Origin: Acheta domesticus
Taxonomy: Eukaryota > Arthropoda > Insecta > Orthoptera > Gryllidae
DNA: 64,000 bases
Direction: 5' to 3'
Assembly (NCBI GenBank): GCA_031308135.1
Contig: JAHLJT010000631.1
Span: 197,274,685 to 197,338,684 of the forward strand
In this document: positions 36,846-48,309 of the stretch, one piece after another
How positions within the stretch are numbered: position 1 is the stretch's first letter
Layout: every line of letters begins with the position of its first letter
Made by a program: the position numbers and the translations under genes
Notes under the pieces: model-generated
What the model was told of the DNA's origin: nothing
The model's database searches: none
What the model saw: the letters and a program-made list of their open reading frames with translations, nothing else

Positions 36846-38897
36846 TGTAATAGTTTAGCCATCTATTACAAATGAAATAGGTAAATAACATGAAGTGACC
36901 ATTGGTTTATGAACCGGGTATAGAACTTTATGTAGAAACTTCCAGAGCGGAATATAGAAAAACAAGTGAAGGTGATCTAAGAGAAAACGAGTATTTCAGG
37001 CGAGCATGTGAACGCCGTGGTTAATTAATGGTTGCATGTTACTAGTCAACGCACAAAATTATAAGGAACACAATAAAGTTTGTTTCAGCTAAATCGGGTC
37101 ACAGAAACGCATAATATCGCGAGTTTTGTGATCGTGACATTGATTTTAACATGTTACAGAACTAAAGCAACAATGGTCGTGACGTCCCTTCAGAAAAGTT
37201 TGGATATATTAATAAATTAAACGAAAACTAGTGTGTCTACCGAGATTTGGCATATACCAAAGTATTCCGTGAAATACGGGCCAAATTATAAACGTGGTGA
37301 CACAATTTTAGGACGCCGAACATTAATAGATAAACATTATGTTACATGAGTTAATTGAGAAATAAACGAGCGATGTTTGTAGGCATGAGACGCACGAAAA
37401 AGCATTCTTTTAACAAAATGAAGCGAGAAAAGTGATGTCTAAGAAGTGGAATGGATACGAAATTTTAATTGGGAATTTTACAATATAATAAGACAATCCA
37501 GGAAGTGTTAGAAATTAATAATAAACTATTTTTATAAGTTATAAAGCAGAAGACAGTAGAGGCGCTATTGTTTTGTTCGGAAAAAAGCTATAAATGCTTT
37601 AGGACAACAATGGGAGAGAGACGAGGGAATAGCTTGGTAGCGAGAGGCAGAATCCGCGTCGCTTGTTGCAAGAATAATTTTAAAAAATTTGGATTTGTAA
37701 TTTTTGATGAAGTGTTCTCTTCTGGACTCGTACTAGTGAACTATTATAAACTGTGAGAGGAGTGAATAACTTGGTGGCGAGTTGTACTCCGCGTCACTCG
37801 TGATATTATTTTAACACGCGAACTTATAAAATTTCGAGAAGGTGTTGCTCCTTCGGACTTGTATTCGCAAGGTGGCGGAACTGTATGCCGTGTGATGTGA
37901 ACTATTTTAGTGGTAATATATAAAGCTATGCCACGCGCGATCCTAATTTTGAGTTTTGTGAATTTTGAAAGTTTTTCCACTAATGTTTGGAACTGGTGTT
38001 ACTTCGACCATTGAAAAATCGAAGCGGGTGTCGCCGAACGAGGTGTGCCGAGGTGCAGCAGACTCGAGCGCGTCTTTGCATATCGTCGCCGTGGTCAGTG
38101 CCAATTTGGGGGGCACTGGTAATTCGGCGCTAGCAGGCAGCAGTGGAGCAGAGTTCTTACGCATGACGGCGTGAGATCGTGTGTGTGTGGACCTGGTCGC
38201 CGCTTGGTTAACAACGCAAGGGAAGTGGAATATTTTTTTTGTTTTGCAACACTCCAGTGAAGTCAATGACTTTGATTTCTTTGCTCTTGGGAAGAATAAA
38301 TGGTTTACAAAGCCAAAACTGGAAACATTTTGGGGGGATTGCAATGAAATGGGTGTGGCCACAGTATTGAGCTCATTATTTCGTAATAACATTTGGGTAT
38401 AATATGTTTATTGATTTTTGTGATTTTTATGATATCGTGTTTTGTTGATGTTGTGTGGTATTGATTCTTTTATGAGGGTATTAATGTTTCTGTTGGTTAA
38501 AAGAAAATAAACAAACGAGATTTTGAGTTCTCGTTTTGATGTTACGTAACCGGTGTTTTTATCACATAGCTAGCTGATCCTGGTCCCTGCATTGGCGTGG
38601 CGCTTGTGTTCTGTAGAGAACAAATCACGGCCCGCCCTGATAAATTTATGTAAACAGGAAAACTCCGGATAGTAAAAAGGGGGGGCACAGTGGTGTGCAT
38701 TGTAGATATTACAGGTGATCAGCAAGGAAGTTTTTCGTGATCAACAATAGGAGTTGAGAGGGGAGATTTTCATTACATTAGTGCCCAGTTCGTAGGGCGT
38801 TTTAGTAAATAGGAAAGGGGGTTTTTTCGTTGCATTGGCGCCTGTTTAGTGGGCGTGATCGATATCAGTACAAGTGAGAGAGGGGTTTTTCGTTACA
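36846..38897 (+). repeat. 3' LTR (2052 bp)
   Basis: It is colinear with the 5' LTR. It ends CGTTACA and is followed by the target duplication TTAT at 38898-38901. It carries the same two fossil primer-site modules as the 5' LTR, which shows that they are LTR sequence and not leader. Confidence 0.95.
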
Positions 38898-38901
38898 TTA
38901 T

Positions 38902-39019
38902 ATATCGTCAAAAGACATTTTAAAATAGTGAAATATGTTCTTATGACTACTGCATTTCCGAAAGTAAGCTTCATTGATATCATACACATTTAATTATCAT
39001 TAGCTTATTTTATCCTAAA

Positions 39020-39066
<47 letters not shown>

Positions 39067-40350
39067 AATGAGTATATTATTTAAAATAAGCATATATCAA
39101 CATCTAGTTACTTATGTTATCCTAAAATAAATAACTAGATGATTAAATTTTAAATGTTAAGACTTTGTAAAAGTGTTAATTTCTTTGGTAAAGAGAAACT
39201 GTTTATCCAAATAAGGGAATATTTCTGGGCCGAATGTTTCTGTTTGCCAACGTCTTTATTGATGAACATCAATAAATTTTTCTCATTAGAGGCTTTTTTG
39301 TTAATAACATGCCATCATATCTTAACAATATCTTCTTTAAAACGTTGGAATGATGGAAGTTCATGTTCAACATTACCATCTTTTTTTCATGTTCGTACAG
39401 AGCAATTAGCTGAGGGTGAAGAATATTTAAAGTGATAATTATAGTCTGTCTGAGATGTGGCTGTGTTACAACCGACGAAATAAATAGATATATTTCTAGG
39501 GCCTTAAAAACTAAACTTTTTAGACCAAAGGCCTCAAAGAAACGTTTATCACGCCGTAATCTACAGGATGAGTTCTTGTTGAATATTCTATTACGTTTTT
39601 GCTGGTTTGGCGCTTCCCGATATGACCTCACCTGCTCAGAGTCGTGCAGAATTTGCAATTAAATGTGAATGAGAGGGAGAGAGAGCGGTAGACAGGAACA
39701 GGGTGAGGGAGGGAGGAATGGAGGGAGAGACAGTGAGAAAGGGTGATGGGAGGGGAAAGAGGGAGATGAAGGGCAGAACAACGTCTGCCGGGTTTTCCTA
39801 GTATAGTATACAAATCATTCTCACTTCTTGTAAGGGCCAACAATACAATATGGGCGTACAAAACACTGAGTATTATCTCATCAACGAAATGATATCAATC
39901 AACAAATTCACTGCATGAAACATTTTTTCCAATACCTTCAAAAGAGGAAGAAACAATTTATTTCTGGGCGCGTGGTGCTCGTGAAACAGAAAACCTGAAT
40001 TCAAGGGGAGGAGACAAAAAAGCGGAACAAGAGGGAGGCGGAGAGCAGGGCATTGGAACGGCGCCGCTCCAGTGCCCGGACGACGCGCTTTCCCCGACAC
40101 CGGCAGTTGTAGGCGGCCTTGCTCGACTGCCAGGAGAGCGCACTAATTACCAAAGTCACGAAAATATCAGACCTTTTGTAATAGTGTCACTTTTTTCTAT
40201 ATGAGAAGGATTATAAAATTCTCGTAGAATGAGAAAACGTTTCTGTCTGTTGGGGCAACAGAATCACGGAGTATAAAGAAGGCCAATTTTAGGAAGAAAT
40301 CAAGATGTTACAAATGGTGTGAACAGTGTATATTTATTAATTATTTATAG
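38902..40350 (+). other. Intron 1: microsatellite and purine-rich stretch, no gene
   Basis: AT-rich DNA with a (TA)n run at 39021-39063, an A/G-rich stretch at 39665-39775 (GGGAGAGAGAG type), and a CpG-rich patch at 40010-40140. The frames at 39154-39435 and 39269-39658 overlap on opposite strands and match nothing I know. Confidence 0.5.
39021..39063. repeat. (TA)n microsatellite
   Basis: About 20 TA units shortly after the LTR retrotransposon. Confidence 0.95.
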
Positions 40351-40354
40351 TTCA

Positions 40355-41150
40355 GTCAAATAGTTCTTAAAAATGGCAAATAGCGAAACGTTTTTGTGTA
40401 GTTTTGACATTTGATTCCTCTATCGTTTTGGGATCACTGAACACTAATTTCAGGTTTGCCAACATGAATTTTGGACGGAAACACGTTCTTTAGACAAGCA
40501 AATGTGTAAAAATTACATTTTCCAGATTTTTCAAAAATGATTTCGCCATCCTCACTTTTTTCGTAAATGATGTTCTTATATGAAATGAAACAAGATTACC
40601 TACATTTAATTCCATTAAGCTTTATCTCCAATTAACGGTTTAGCCGTGAAAGAACCGAAAAAGCGAAATTTGATGGTGTAGACAAAATACATGACAAGCG
40701 GGAATTATCCAACTTCATCTCAGCGTAACTTAAACACTATCATTAAATATTAAGTTAAAATAAAAAGACGGAGGATAAACTTGCCTACATTGTATGTGTT
40801 CTAGGTTCTTTTCTATGGTATGGTGGTAATGATATCGCCGTTAGTGTGCAAAACATGCCTGGATTTTTACTCTGAAAATTGCACTCCACTTAACTTCCCT
40901 CAGTCCCTAATTCTTAAATGTAATTTACATTCAGTAAAGTTGTGTACAAATAAATATGGCATCTTGAGAATCAGTTTACGTTTTAATTGGAAAAAGTAAA
41001 ATTTGTAATTAATATTGTGAAAAGAAAATTAACCTTTTGGAAGACGATGGACTGCACCTTCACTGACGCGTATGTTTTGAAGACCCTAATTTTCTTAGAT
41101 ATCTACTGTATACAAATGGCATTAGCAGGCCTTTTATTATTTAAAGTCTT
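40355..41150 (+). repeat. Left arm of a large imperfect inverted repeat
   Basis: Its reverse complement is similar to 43165-44425 in the same order. Anchors are 40425-40450 with 44317-44340, 40625-40647 with 44118-44140 (21 of 23 bases), 40791-40801 with 43469-43479, and 41030-41045 with 43238-43253 (TAACCTTTTGGAAGAC, perfect). The right arm has about 490 extra bases between the second and third anchor. The arms are well diverged overall, so the structure is old. Confidence 0.75.
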
Positions 41151-41179
41151 GTATATTATATAGTTTTCAATGATTGGAA

Positions 41180-41338
41180 TTATCTAATATCTTGATGAAT
41201 ACCGAGGTTCTCTTCCATTGCTTCGTCAGATTCAATGGTTTCATCTTGTCTTGTTTCAGCTCGTAATTCGCCTTCCAGGTCATTTTTAGAAACGATCGTC
41301 ATATTGTCGCAACACTTTTCGCAATTGAGACACGGGTT
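41180..41338 (-). pseudogene. Cysteine cluster and acidic tail, probable 3' end of PIN-like ORF
   Basis: On the minus strand a frame reads PCLNCEKCCDNM followed by a strongly acidic stretch of about 35 residues and a stop at 41180-41182. A stop also precedes the cysteines, so it is decayed. Proteins of the PIN-like family described in the next entry often end in a Cys-rich segment with an acidic tail, from memory. The order and strand fit, with the Jockey-like LINE between the two pieces. Joining the two pieces into one gene is inference. Confidence 0.4.
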
Positions 41339-41435
41339 AGGTCATTAATTCCTACCTTCTTTCAGTCACTTAGTTTGTGCAGTTTTAGGAGTATTTGCAA
41401 GAAATAAACTTCAATGTGGAACAGGCGGTACTAAC

Positions 41436-42341
41436 TCCCCACCACACGCTACACTCAACTTGCACAGTTAGCTGACGATATGGCAATATTCACATCAAGT
41501 TGCACCCTGACATATAGCAACACAAAAATTCAACAACATTTGAATAAAATAGACGAATGGGCAATAAAATGGAAAATAAAACTAAATCCAAATAAATCAA
41601 AATCAAAATTTTTTTCATTAAGACCATTCTCTGCCCCCCACCCATTACTATTAAACAATAGTCAAATAAACTGGGCACCATCAAACCAACCTATAAAATA
41701 CTTAGGTCTAAATCTTGACACAAGACTAAACTGGAAAAGTCACATCAACATAAAAACACAACAGGCTAAAATCAAATTAATCCAACTCAAGCCAATACTT
41801 AATAAAAACTCCAAACTTTCCCTAGCAAATGCAATAACTCTATATAAAACTATCATAAGACCCATAATGCTATACGCTTGCCCCATCTGGACGAATGCTG
41901 CACCATCCAATGTAAATAGAATACAAAAATTACAGAACAGATTCCTCAGAATAATCACCAACGCCCCATGGATCATTTCAAACCATCAACTCCATAGTAA
42001 ATTAAACTTAAACTCAATCATCCATCAAATAGCACGCCTATCCAATAATTTCTACTCTAACATAAACTCAATGTATAAACTCAAACAATACAATTTAGCC
42101 TCAACAAACAACACACAGACCAGAATAAACAATAGATACCCGTTCGATTCCTTCCTAAAAATATTCTCAGATAATTGTGATATGTAGATACTCTTATGAG
42201 TAATCTACCCCATTGTAGTAGCAATAGTAGAACTAGGTTAAGCATAGTTTAAGTTAGTAGTAAGTCATCAATACATATGAAAGAGTGTTTTACTGATCTA
42301 TGTACAACACAACAAGCAATAAATAAATTTAAAAAAGGTGT
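41436..42341 (+). mobile_element. 5'-truncated Jockey-like LINE (reverse transcriptase C-terminal half)
   Basis: The element begins just before the RT catalytic box, read here as QLADDMAIF (YxDD type, first residue changed). It runs through the thumb (IKYLGLNLDTRLNWKSHI, LYKTIIRPIMLYACPIW, QNRFLRIITNAPW) to a stop at 42185-42187. The 235-codon frame is open. The 3' UTR ends in AATAAATAAATTTAAAAAAGG, and GTACTAAC at 41428-41435 recurs at 42342-42349 as target-site duplication. The codon composition is A-rich. Jockey-clade features are the ALLYGxxxW-type thumb and the short poly(A)-type tail. It is truncated at the 5' end as usual for target-primed reverse transcription. Confidence 0.85.
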
Positions 42342-42568
42342 GTACTAACAATTTGTTATCACAGGTTCAAGGACATTTTTTGTTATTTCAGTAAGATTAG
42401 TGTTCTTGGCCAGTCAGAAATTCGTGTTTGACCAATGCCGAGGTGCTTTTGTAACCACCTATTGCTTGTAAGGAAACAAAGTTATCGGCAATAGTTTTTT
42501 ACAGCATCAAAATGGAAAATGTGAATTAAGAAATTTTGTCTTTCTCGGGTATCAAAAAGGACACATTT

Positions 42569-42946
42569 TCAGACATCTCTCAATATTACTAACAGATCTA
42601 CTACATCCTCGCCAACTTCAATAATGGTGATATTCGTTTCATTTAAGGATAAAGCTGTATTCATTATCGAAACGTCTGCGTCTTCCTTTACGTTTTTGCA
42701 TGTCATGCCTGCTGGTAAAAACTTTGTAATTAACATTGCTATTAATCGTCTTATGTAATTCGTGTTCGCAAGAAAAGTTTCATTGGACATCAAATGTACC
42801 ATGGTGTCGTCAATCATTATGTATACTCTTTTCATAGACTTTTTGCGATGCTAAACACGTCAAGGAAAAGGTAAAAACCTACTGCTTGTGATTGATGTTT
42901 TGACACATATTCAACATAACTGTCACGAATAAACTCTTGTATTAAA
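42569..42946 (-). pseudogene. Decayed PIN/FEN-nuclease-like ORF of a mobile unit
   Basis: The main frame (42569-42835) contains NETFLANTNYIRRLIAMLITK, then KEDADVSIMNTAL and IIEVGEDVVDLLVIL. This matches a family of long, uncharacterised insect proteins in which an NKxRFIxLL segment precedes a DADxLIV motif and a VVGEDTDLLVLL motif. The conserved acidic residues resemble the active site of PIN/FEN-type nucleases. In a shifted frame upstream, IQEFIRDSYVEYVSKH fits the segment before it. There are frameshifts and stops on both sides. It lies inside the inverted-repeat arms. The family assignment rests on motif memory and the function is unknown. Confidence 0.45.
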
Positions 42947-43164
42947 AAAATCTATGAGATAAAAACGCGTAATTGATAACGTATTGAACTTGGATACTGA
43001 ATTGCTTATTTGTTATTAGTTTGAAAACTTTAAAGAGGGTTTTAAGGTTTCCCAACACGACGCTCGTCTAGAAACAAGATTTTAAGCAAAAAGTGTAAAA
43101 ATCACATCTCCTCTCAGTTTTTTCAAAATAACTCAAAATTCATCCAGTAATAAGAAACCTATTA

Positions 43165-44425
43165 ATGACATTTGTATGTACGATTGGAAGACGTCTATGA
43201 AAGCTAGGATCTTCTAAACCCACGTCGTTGAAGGTCCGTCTTCCAAAAGGTTACTTTTGTTTTTCATATTACGATTTACAAACTTTTCTTTTTTCTATTA
43301 AAATGTAAACTGATTCACAAGGCGCCTTATTTATTTATACACAACTTTATTGGATGTAAATTCCTCATAATGCGAGCGAGAAAGGTTAAGTGGAGTGTCA
43401 TATTCACATAAACATCCAGGCATATATTTTACTCACTAACGCAAGACCATTGATCCCAAAAGACATAAAATGTAGGCAATTTTATCCTATTTAATTTCAT
43501 ACAATATTTACGAAAAATCGATTGTTCTTATGATAGATGAAATACGAGCAAAATACCTATTTGCTCGTATTTCTTCATATCCAATCCGTGAAAGAGGAAA
43601 AAGGTCCATTTTATATAAATCACGGTGTTTAGGACGATCATTTTTAATGAAATTGGTTCAAAATTTAATAAAATGATATAATTTTCTTTCATTTTATTTT
43701 ACAGTACGTTGATATTAGCTTGAAAAATTTTATATTACGCACTGACACAGGTCTCTAGCGAAATATTAGGTACTAGTTCTGCCGTACCGGTACTGGCCTC
43801 TGCCCGAATATATTAGAAACCAATCTGCGCTTACCGACCGCGAAAAATAATAATCGTGGTACATCTTCAACATATTATTTAAACCATATATTTTTCGCAT
43901 TTGTGTTGTATTAATCGTTTGCAAACTTTGCAAGGACACTGCGGCAATCCTGAAGAACCTGTAGAAAAATCGTGTCTATTCAAATACTATATTTTTAGGT
44001 ACTATATCGATTTCGGTTACATGTCGTTGAATTAACTTTTATTAGTGTAGATTGAGATAATGTAGGATAATTCCTGTTTTTCAGTATTTTGCTTTTATCA
44101 AATTTCTCCGTGCTCTCACGCCTAAACCGTTAAATGGAGAAGAAAGATTAATGACATTAAATGTAGGTAATTGTATCTTCTTTTATTTAATATAGGACCA
44201 TTATTTACCAAGATTAGAAGGCTTCAGAGGAATTAAAATCTTTAAAATGTCGTGATTTTTACGCATTGGTACTCAAAATCCGTATCTCCGGGAAAAATTA
44301 TTCTTGTCAAATCAGAAATTTGTGTTCAGCGACCCAAAACTCACGTAGAAACCAAATTTGAAAGCTACACCACGACTATCCCCTGTTTTCTACCATTTGA
44401 ATGGACTATTAGTGTTTCTGAGCGC
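43165..44425 (-). repeat. Right arm of the large imperfect inverted repeat
   Basis: Partner of 40355-41150; see that entry for the paired anchors. It is about 460 bases longer because of an insertion between 43480 and 44118, or a loss in the left arm. No coding frame is shared by both arms. Open frames near 44250-44790 are not conserved in the left arm. Confidence 0.75.
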
Positions 44426-44429
44426 GCCA

Positions 44430-45109
44430 CCTCCTAAGTCCATTAGTCCAAGTGTAACATATCCGATAACTTACACAATCATATGTTTCATCTCTTGTTA
44501 TACGAATCAGTGGCTTTTGTCAAAAATGACGTACTTAAGGGCGGGAATATATTTTCTGCAAACGCCGATGTCTATAACTATAACACGCAGTATTCATATT
44601 CATCAGGTGACAACATCAACAACTCACTACAAAAAAATCACATACAATACATGCACATTATTTTACACTTTGCTAGATGACATTAAACGATTAAATTCCA
44701 TACAAAAGTTTAAGTCAGAAGTAAAATATCTTCTGCTGCATAACTGTTTCTATACAATTAGATACTATATCAATCATCAAAAAGGAATGTAATGTTAACT
44801 TAACAATGATATTTAATGTATTTTTTACCATTTTGCCTGTACAATTGAAACAACCTATAACAAGTATTGTACTGGAGCTTTTGGGTCAATGTCCCCGATC
44901 TCGATCGGATTTTTCGTCCATTTTCCCTGAACCTTCGAGCAAATGCTGAGATGGCCCCGTGTTTTGCTTCTGGACATAAATGTAACTTCATTATCGGTGT
45001 ACGTCTTCTAGAATTCAATGGGAAATGTAGCAATTCAAATTAAAGTTCTCTATGTTATTGCGGGCAAATTTATTACTGATTTGCCTTTGAAAATAGATTT
45101 TATTGCATC
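44430..45109 (+). other. Intron 1: no gene recognised
   Basis: AT-rich DNA between the inverted-repeat unit and the LINE at 45.1 kb. Frames of 65-144 codons overlap each other and show no domain. Confidence 0.5.
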
Positions 45110-45125
45110 GGATCAAATATTTTGT

Positions 45126-45967
45126 TTGTTTGTTTGTTTATTTAACGTCGCATCGACAGCTGGGTCATTAGCGACTCAAAAAAATACATTATAACAGTAA
45201 TTCATACATGATTAATTGAGGTTTACAAATTCAGTACAATATACAGTAATTCACAATAATTATTTACAGGATTGCAAAAAAGGAAAGAGTAGTAACAATA
45301 ATACTTAATGAGACATGCAAAAAAAAAACATGATCAAAATAAAGTTCAAATTTGGCTGAAAATTCCACCCTCCTTATAGAATTGTAAAATTCTTTCTTGA
45401 TACTTCTCAGATTCAAGTATACATTCCAAACTTGTGTCGTGAAGATACCTCTGCCTAATATGTTGGAAAGTAGGGCAATGATTGACTACGTGAGGCAGAG
45501 ACCAAGCCGTATTCCACAGGTCACATGATGGAGGATTGGCTCCGTCAATCAGATATAGATGGCTTAGCTTACAGTGACCTGTTCGTGTTCTCGTTATGGC
45601 CACTTGTTCCTTTCTGTTGAGCTTTTTATTATGTTTCAGACTTTGAAAATTGGTTATGTTTTTATGAAGGTCGCTTCTTTTAAGCGTAGTCCATATGGAG
45701 AACCATTTTTCTTCTAATATTTTTCCAATATGTTTCATTAGATCTTGGAGTGTATTAGGAATTGCCAGTACAGTGTTTGGGATATCAGTTGTACTTCCAC
45801 TAACTACTCTGTCAGTTTCCGTCTGCATTTCTGTATCTTGATTCATATTCCATACCAATATTACTTCTTTAACTATTGTGGCAATGTCATAATACAGTTC
45901 TTGAATTGTAATAATCATTTCACTGAAAGTTTCGTTATTGTTAATGCTTTTTATTTCAGTGCGGGAA
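45126..45967 (-). mobile_element. 5'-truncated LINE, RNase H and zinc-finger end
   Basis: Minus-strand ORF 2 tail: TRTRTGHCKLSHLYLI, then PPSCDLWNTAWSLPHVVNHC, the gag-less C-terminal pattern that follows RNase H in I-group non-LTR elements (the second Cys of the usual CxxC is changed to Asn-type sequence here). The 3' UTR ends in GTCGATGCGACGTTAAATAA followed by CAAA repeats. GGATCAAATATTTTGT flanks it exactly at 45110-45125 and 45968-45983, a 16-base target duplication that fixes both ends. The stop is near 45346. The first 20 bases of the open frame are flanking DNA. Confidence 0.85.
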
Positions 45968-46147
45968 GGATCAAATATTTTGTACACGCAAAAAAAAAAC
46001 GCTTATTTCTTTCTGTATTCAAAACTCAACTAGTTTATGGCTATGGGTAGGAATTATGAAAACTTGTACAGAATTCACTTCTCCCTGTAACACTTCACAC
46101 CCATTTGTTAACGTTTTTGACGTATAATAATTTTTTTAAAATATCCA

Positions 46148-46213
46148 GAGAGGTGGCTGTGAACCTCTACCGCTGGAATGTAAAATCTGACCCCGACCTA
46201 CAGCGTCGCCGGT
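46148..46213 (-). mobile_element. SINE fragment F
   Basis: A 66-base piece (AGAGGTGGCTGTGAACCTC ... CCCGACCTACAGCGTCGCC) matches the 3' half of SINE copies A and B. Head and tail are missing. Confidence 0.55.
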
Positions 46214-46688
46214 CCAAAATACGACAAATGAGTTTTACATTTTTATTTATTAATTTTAATGAATTGTAATACAGTCTACGGAAAAAGTAATAATATATTA
46301 TTGAAAGTACACAGAAAATATCTTCTTTTAATACAACCTTAAAATAAGGAGATATTTTCACGGTTTTCTTTTAAAAATCATTTAGTTCATTTACGAATTG
46401 ATTTCGTTTGCACATTTAGAAATAAACCAGATCTGAATTTCTAATTTTCACTATTTTTACTCCCTCTGAATCTTCTTTTCCTATTTTTTCTCCAGTAGTA
46501 CGAAGAGAATCATATTTATTCGGGTTAGAGTGTGATTTTCAGTTTCTTGACATATGCGTACATGTCAAAACATTTAGGTGTGAATTTCATTTTTATAACA
46601 TGTGTTTACATGTCAAAACGTTCATGTATGCGTATGTTTTTGTTTGATTTTGATTTTAACTTATGCATTACGTGAATGCGTTTTGCTG
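46214..46688 (+). other. Intron 1: no gene recognised
   Basis: AT-rich DNA. The pentamer-like segment ACATGTCAAAAC recurs at about 46561 and 46609, suggesting a short local duplication. Nothing else seen. Confidence 0.5.
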
Positions 46689-46699
46689 GGTTTACTTCT

Positions 46700-48298
46700 T
46701 CTTCATTTGCACTTCAAGGGTTAGGTTCAAGAACCTGTTCCGGGGTCCACTTCCTTCTGGGCCTTCCTACATCTCTTCTTCCTCTGCATCTGTAGTCCAC
46801 TGCGAGTGCTGGTAGTCTAATGTCGGGCATTTGTATAAGATGTTCATACCATCTTTTCTGATTTCTTTCCAGTTTCTCCAGCAGTGGTTCGACCCCCAGT
46901 TTATTTCTTATCTCTGTGCTTTTCTTTTTATCTATTATATTATATCCTAGAGTGCTTCTCAAAAATTTCATTTCAGCTGCCTGGATTTTAGAGTTATCTT
47001 TTTTTGATGTTAATCTTGCTTCATCTCCATACATTAACACTGGCACAGCTACTGTGTTGAAGAATTTTATTCTTGTTTCTATCCTAGTTTTATTTTTTAG
47101 TTGTCTGTGTATCGTGCCCCATATATTTCTAAATTTATTCAATTTTTTATCTAAATCTATATCTCTTTCAAACGAGATGTGGCAACCTAGATATTTGAAA
47201 TATTTTACCTGTTCTATACTTTTTCCTTCTATCACAATCTTTGTTCTCATTGGGTATTTTCCTTTATATGCCATAGTTTTAGTTTTTTTCTGTGGATATT
47301 TTAAAGCCATATTCTATTGCAGTTTGATTTAATTTATATACTGCCATTTGCATTTTGTCTTCAGTATCCTGTATTATCACTTTGTCATCTGCATATAAAA
47401 TATAATTTAAAAATATTTTCCTAAAATAGATCCCTGGATCTATATTCAATTTCCATGTTCTAAACATGTCGTCCATGTATATATTAAAAAGTGTCGGTGA
47501 TATGCAACAGCCCTGTCTTACACCTTTATTGGTAGGAATCTCTTCTGTCAATTTTCCTTTTATAACCAACTTAATGCTCGTTGTTTCATATAGTCCTTTT
47601 ATCACCTCTATCAAGTGTTTTGGATACCCCCTTCTTTCCATTATGTTCCACAGAAGGCTTCTATTGACATTATCAAAAGCTTTTACTATATCCACGAATG
47701 TTAGGTGTGTTTCACAGTTGTGTTCACGTCTTTCTTCTAATATTCTTTTTAATGTGAAAATGGCATCAGCAGTCGATCTGCCTTTTCGAAATTCCATTTG
47801 TTCTTCTGATATAAGGTGGTCTGCTATTATTTTTAATCTTTCATTTATTATTCTCGCATAGATCTTGTATGTTGTATCCAATAGACTTATTCCTCTGTAA
47901 TTGTCTGGGTCTCCTCGGTTACCTTTCTTATAAAGTGAGATTACTTTTGCTTTTTGCCATTCTCTAGGAGTTTATTTATTTCTCCAGCACATATTAAAGA
48001 AATGAAGCAGGCGTAGATGAAATAACACTCCCGAATATTTTAGTAGTTCTGTGTTCATGCCATTCATACCAGGTGCTTTTCGATTTTTACATTTGTTAAG
48101 TGCTTCATGTAGTTCATCTATCGTTAGGTCATCTGTATTTGTAGTTTTGTATGTTTTTATTATTTCACATTTTCCATCGTACCATAATGCTTTGTAATGT
48201 TTCACCCATCTTTCCTTTTCAATTGCAATAATTTGTACATTCTCTCTTTCATTACTATTCAATATTTTCATTACTTTGTAGGCTAATGTTTGTCTCCC
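46700..48298 (-). mobile_element. RTE-like LINE, 5' truncated, complete RT core
   Basis: On the minus strand the order is a linker (LTIDELHEALNKCKNRKAPG), RT blocks GFRKGRSTADAIF, VDIVKAFDNVNRSLLW, KGVRQGCCISPTLFNIYMDD and the catalytic LYADDKVI, then the thumb (KYFKYLGCHI) and a distal RWYEHLIQMPDIRLPAL segment with GRRDVGRPRRKW. There is one in-frame TAA near 47970 and one frameshift in an A run near 47290; the rest is open. Target-site duplications GGTTTACTTCT flank it at 46689-46699 and 48299-48309. The tail is GAA-rich. The endonuclease is lost by 5' truncation. RTE-like placement is my reading of the RT motifs. Confidence 0.9.
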
Positions 48299-48309
48299 GG
48301 TTTACTTCT

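Larger units (their letters stand above)
27751..38897 (+). mobile_element. Ty3/Gypsy-type LTR retrotransposon carrying a piggyBac element
   Basis: This is an 11.1-kb unit bounded by 2052-bp direct repeats that begin TGTAATAG and end CGTTACA. It is flanked by TTAT on both sides (27747-27750 and 38898-38901). Inside are a primer-binding site, gag, aspartic protease, reverse transcriptase, an integrase C-terminal remnant, the nested piggyBac and a polypurine tract. The long LTR and a TGGCGCCCAA primer site resembling the tRNA-Lys class recall Osvaldo/Ulysses-type elements; that placement is inference. The gene order protease-RT without an intervening integrase excludes Copia type. All frames are broken and RNase H plus the integrase core are deleted, so it cannot be autonomous, yet its LTRs are almost identical. 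Confidence 0.95.
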
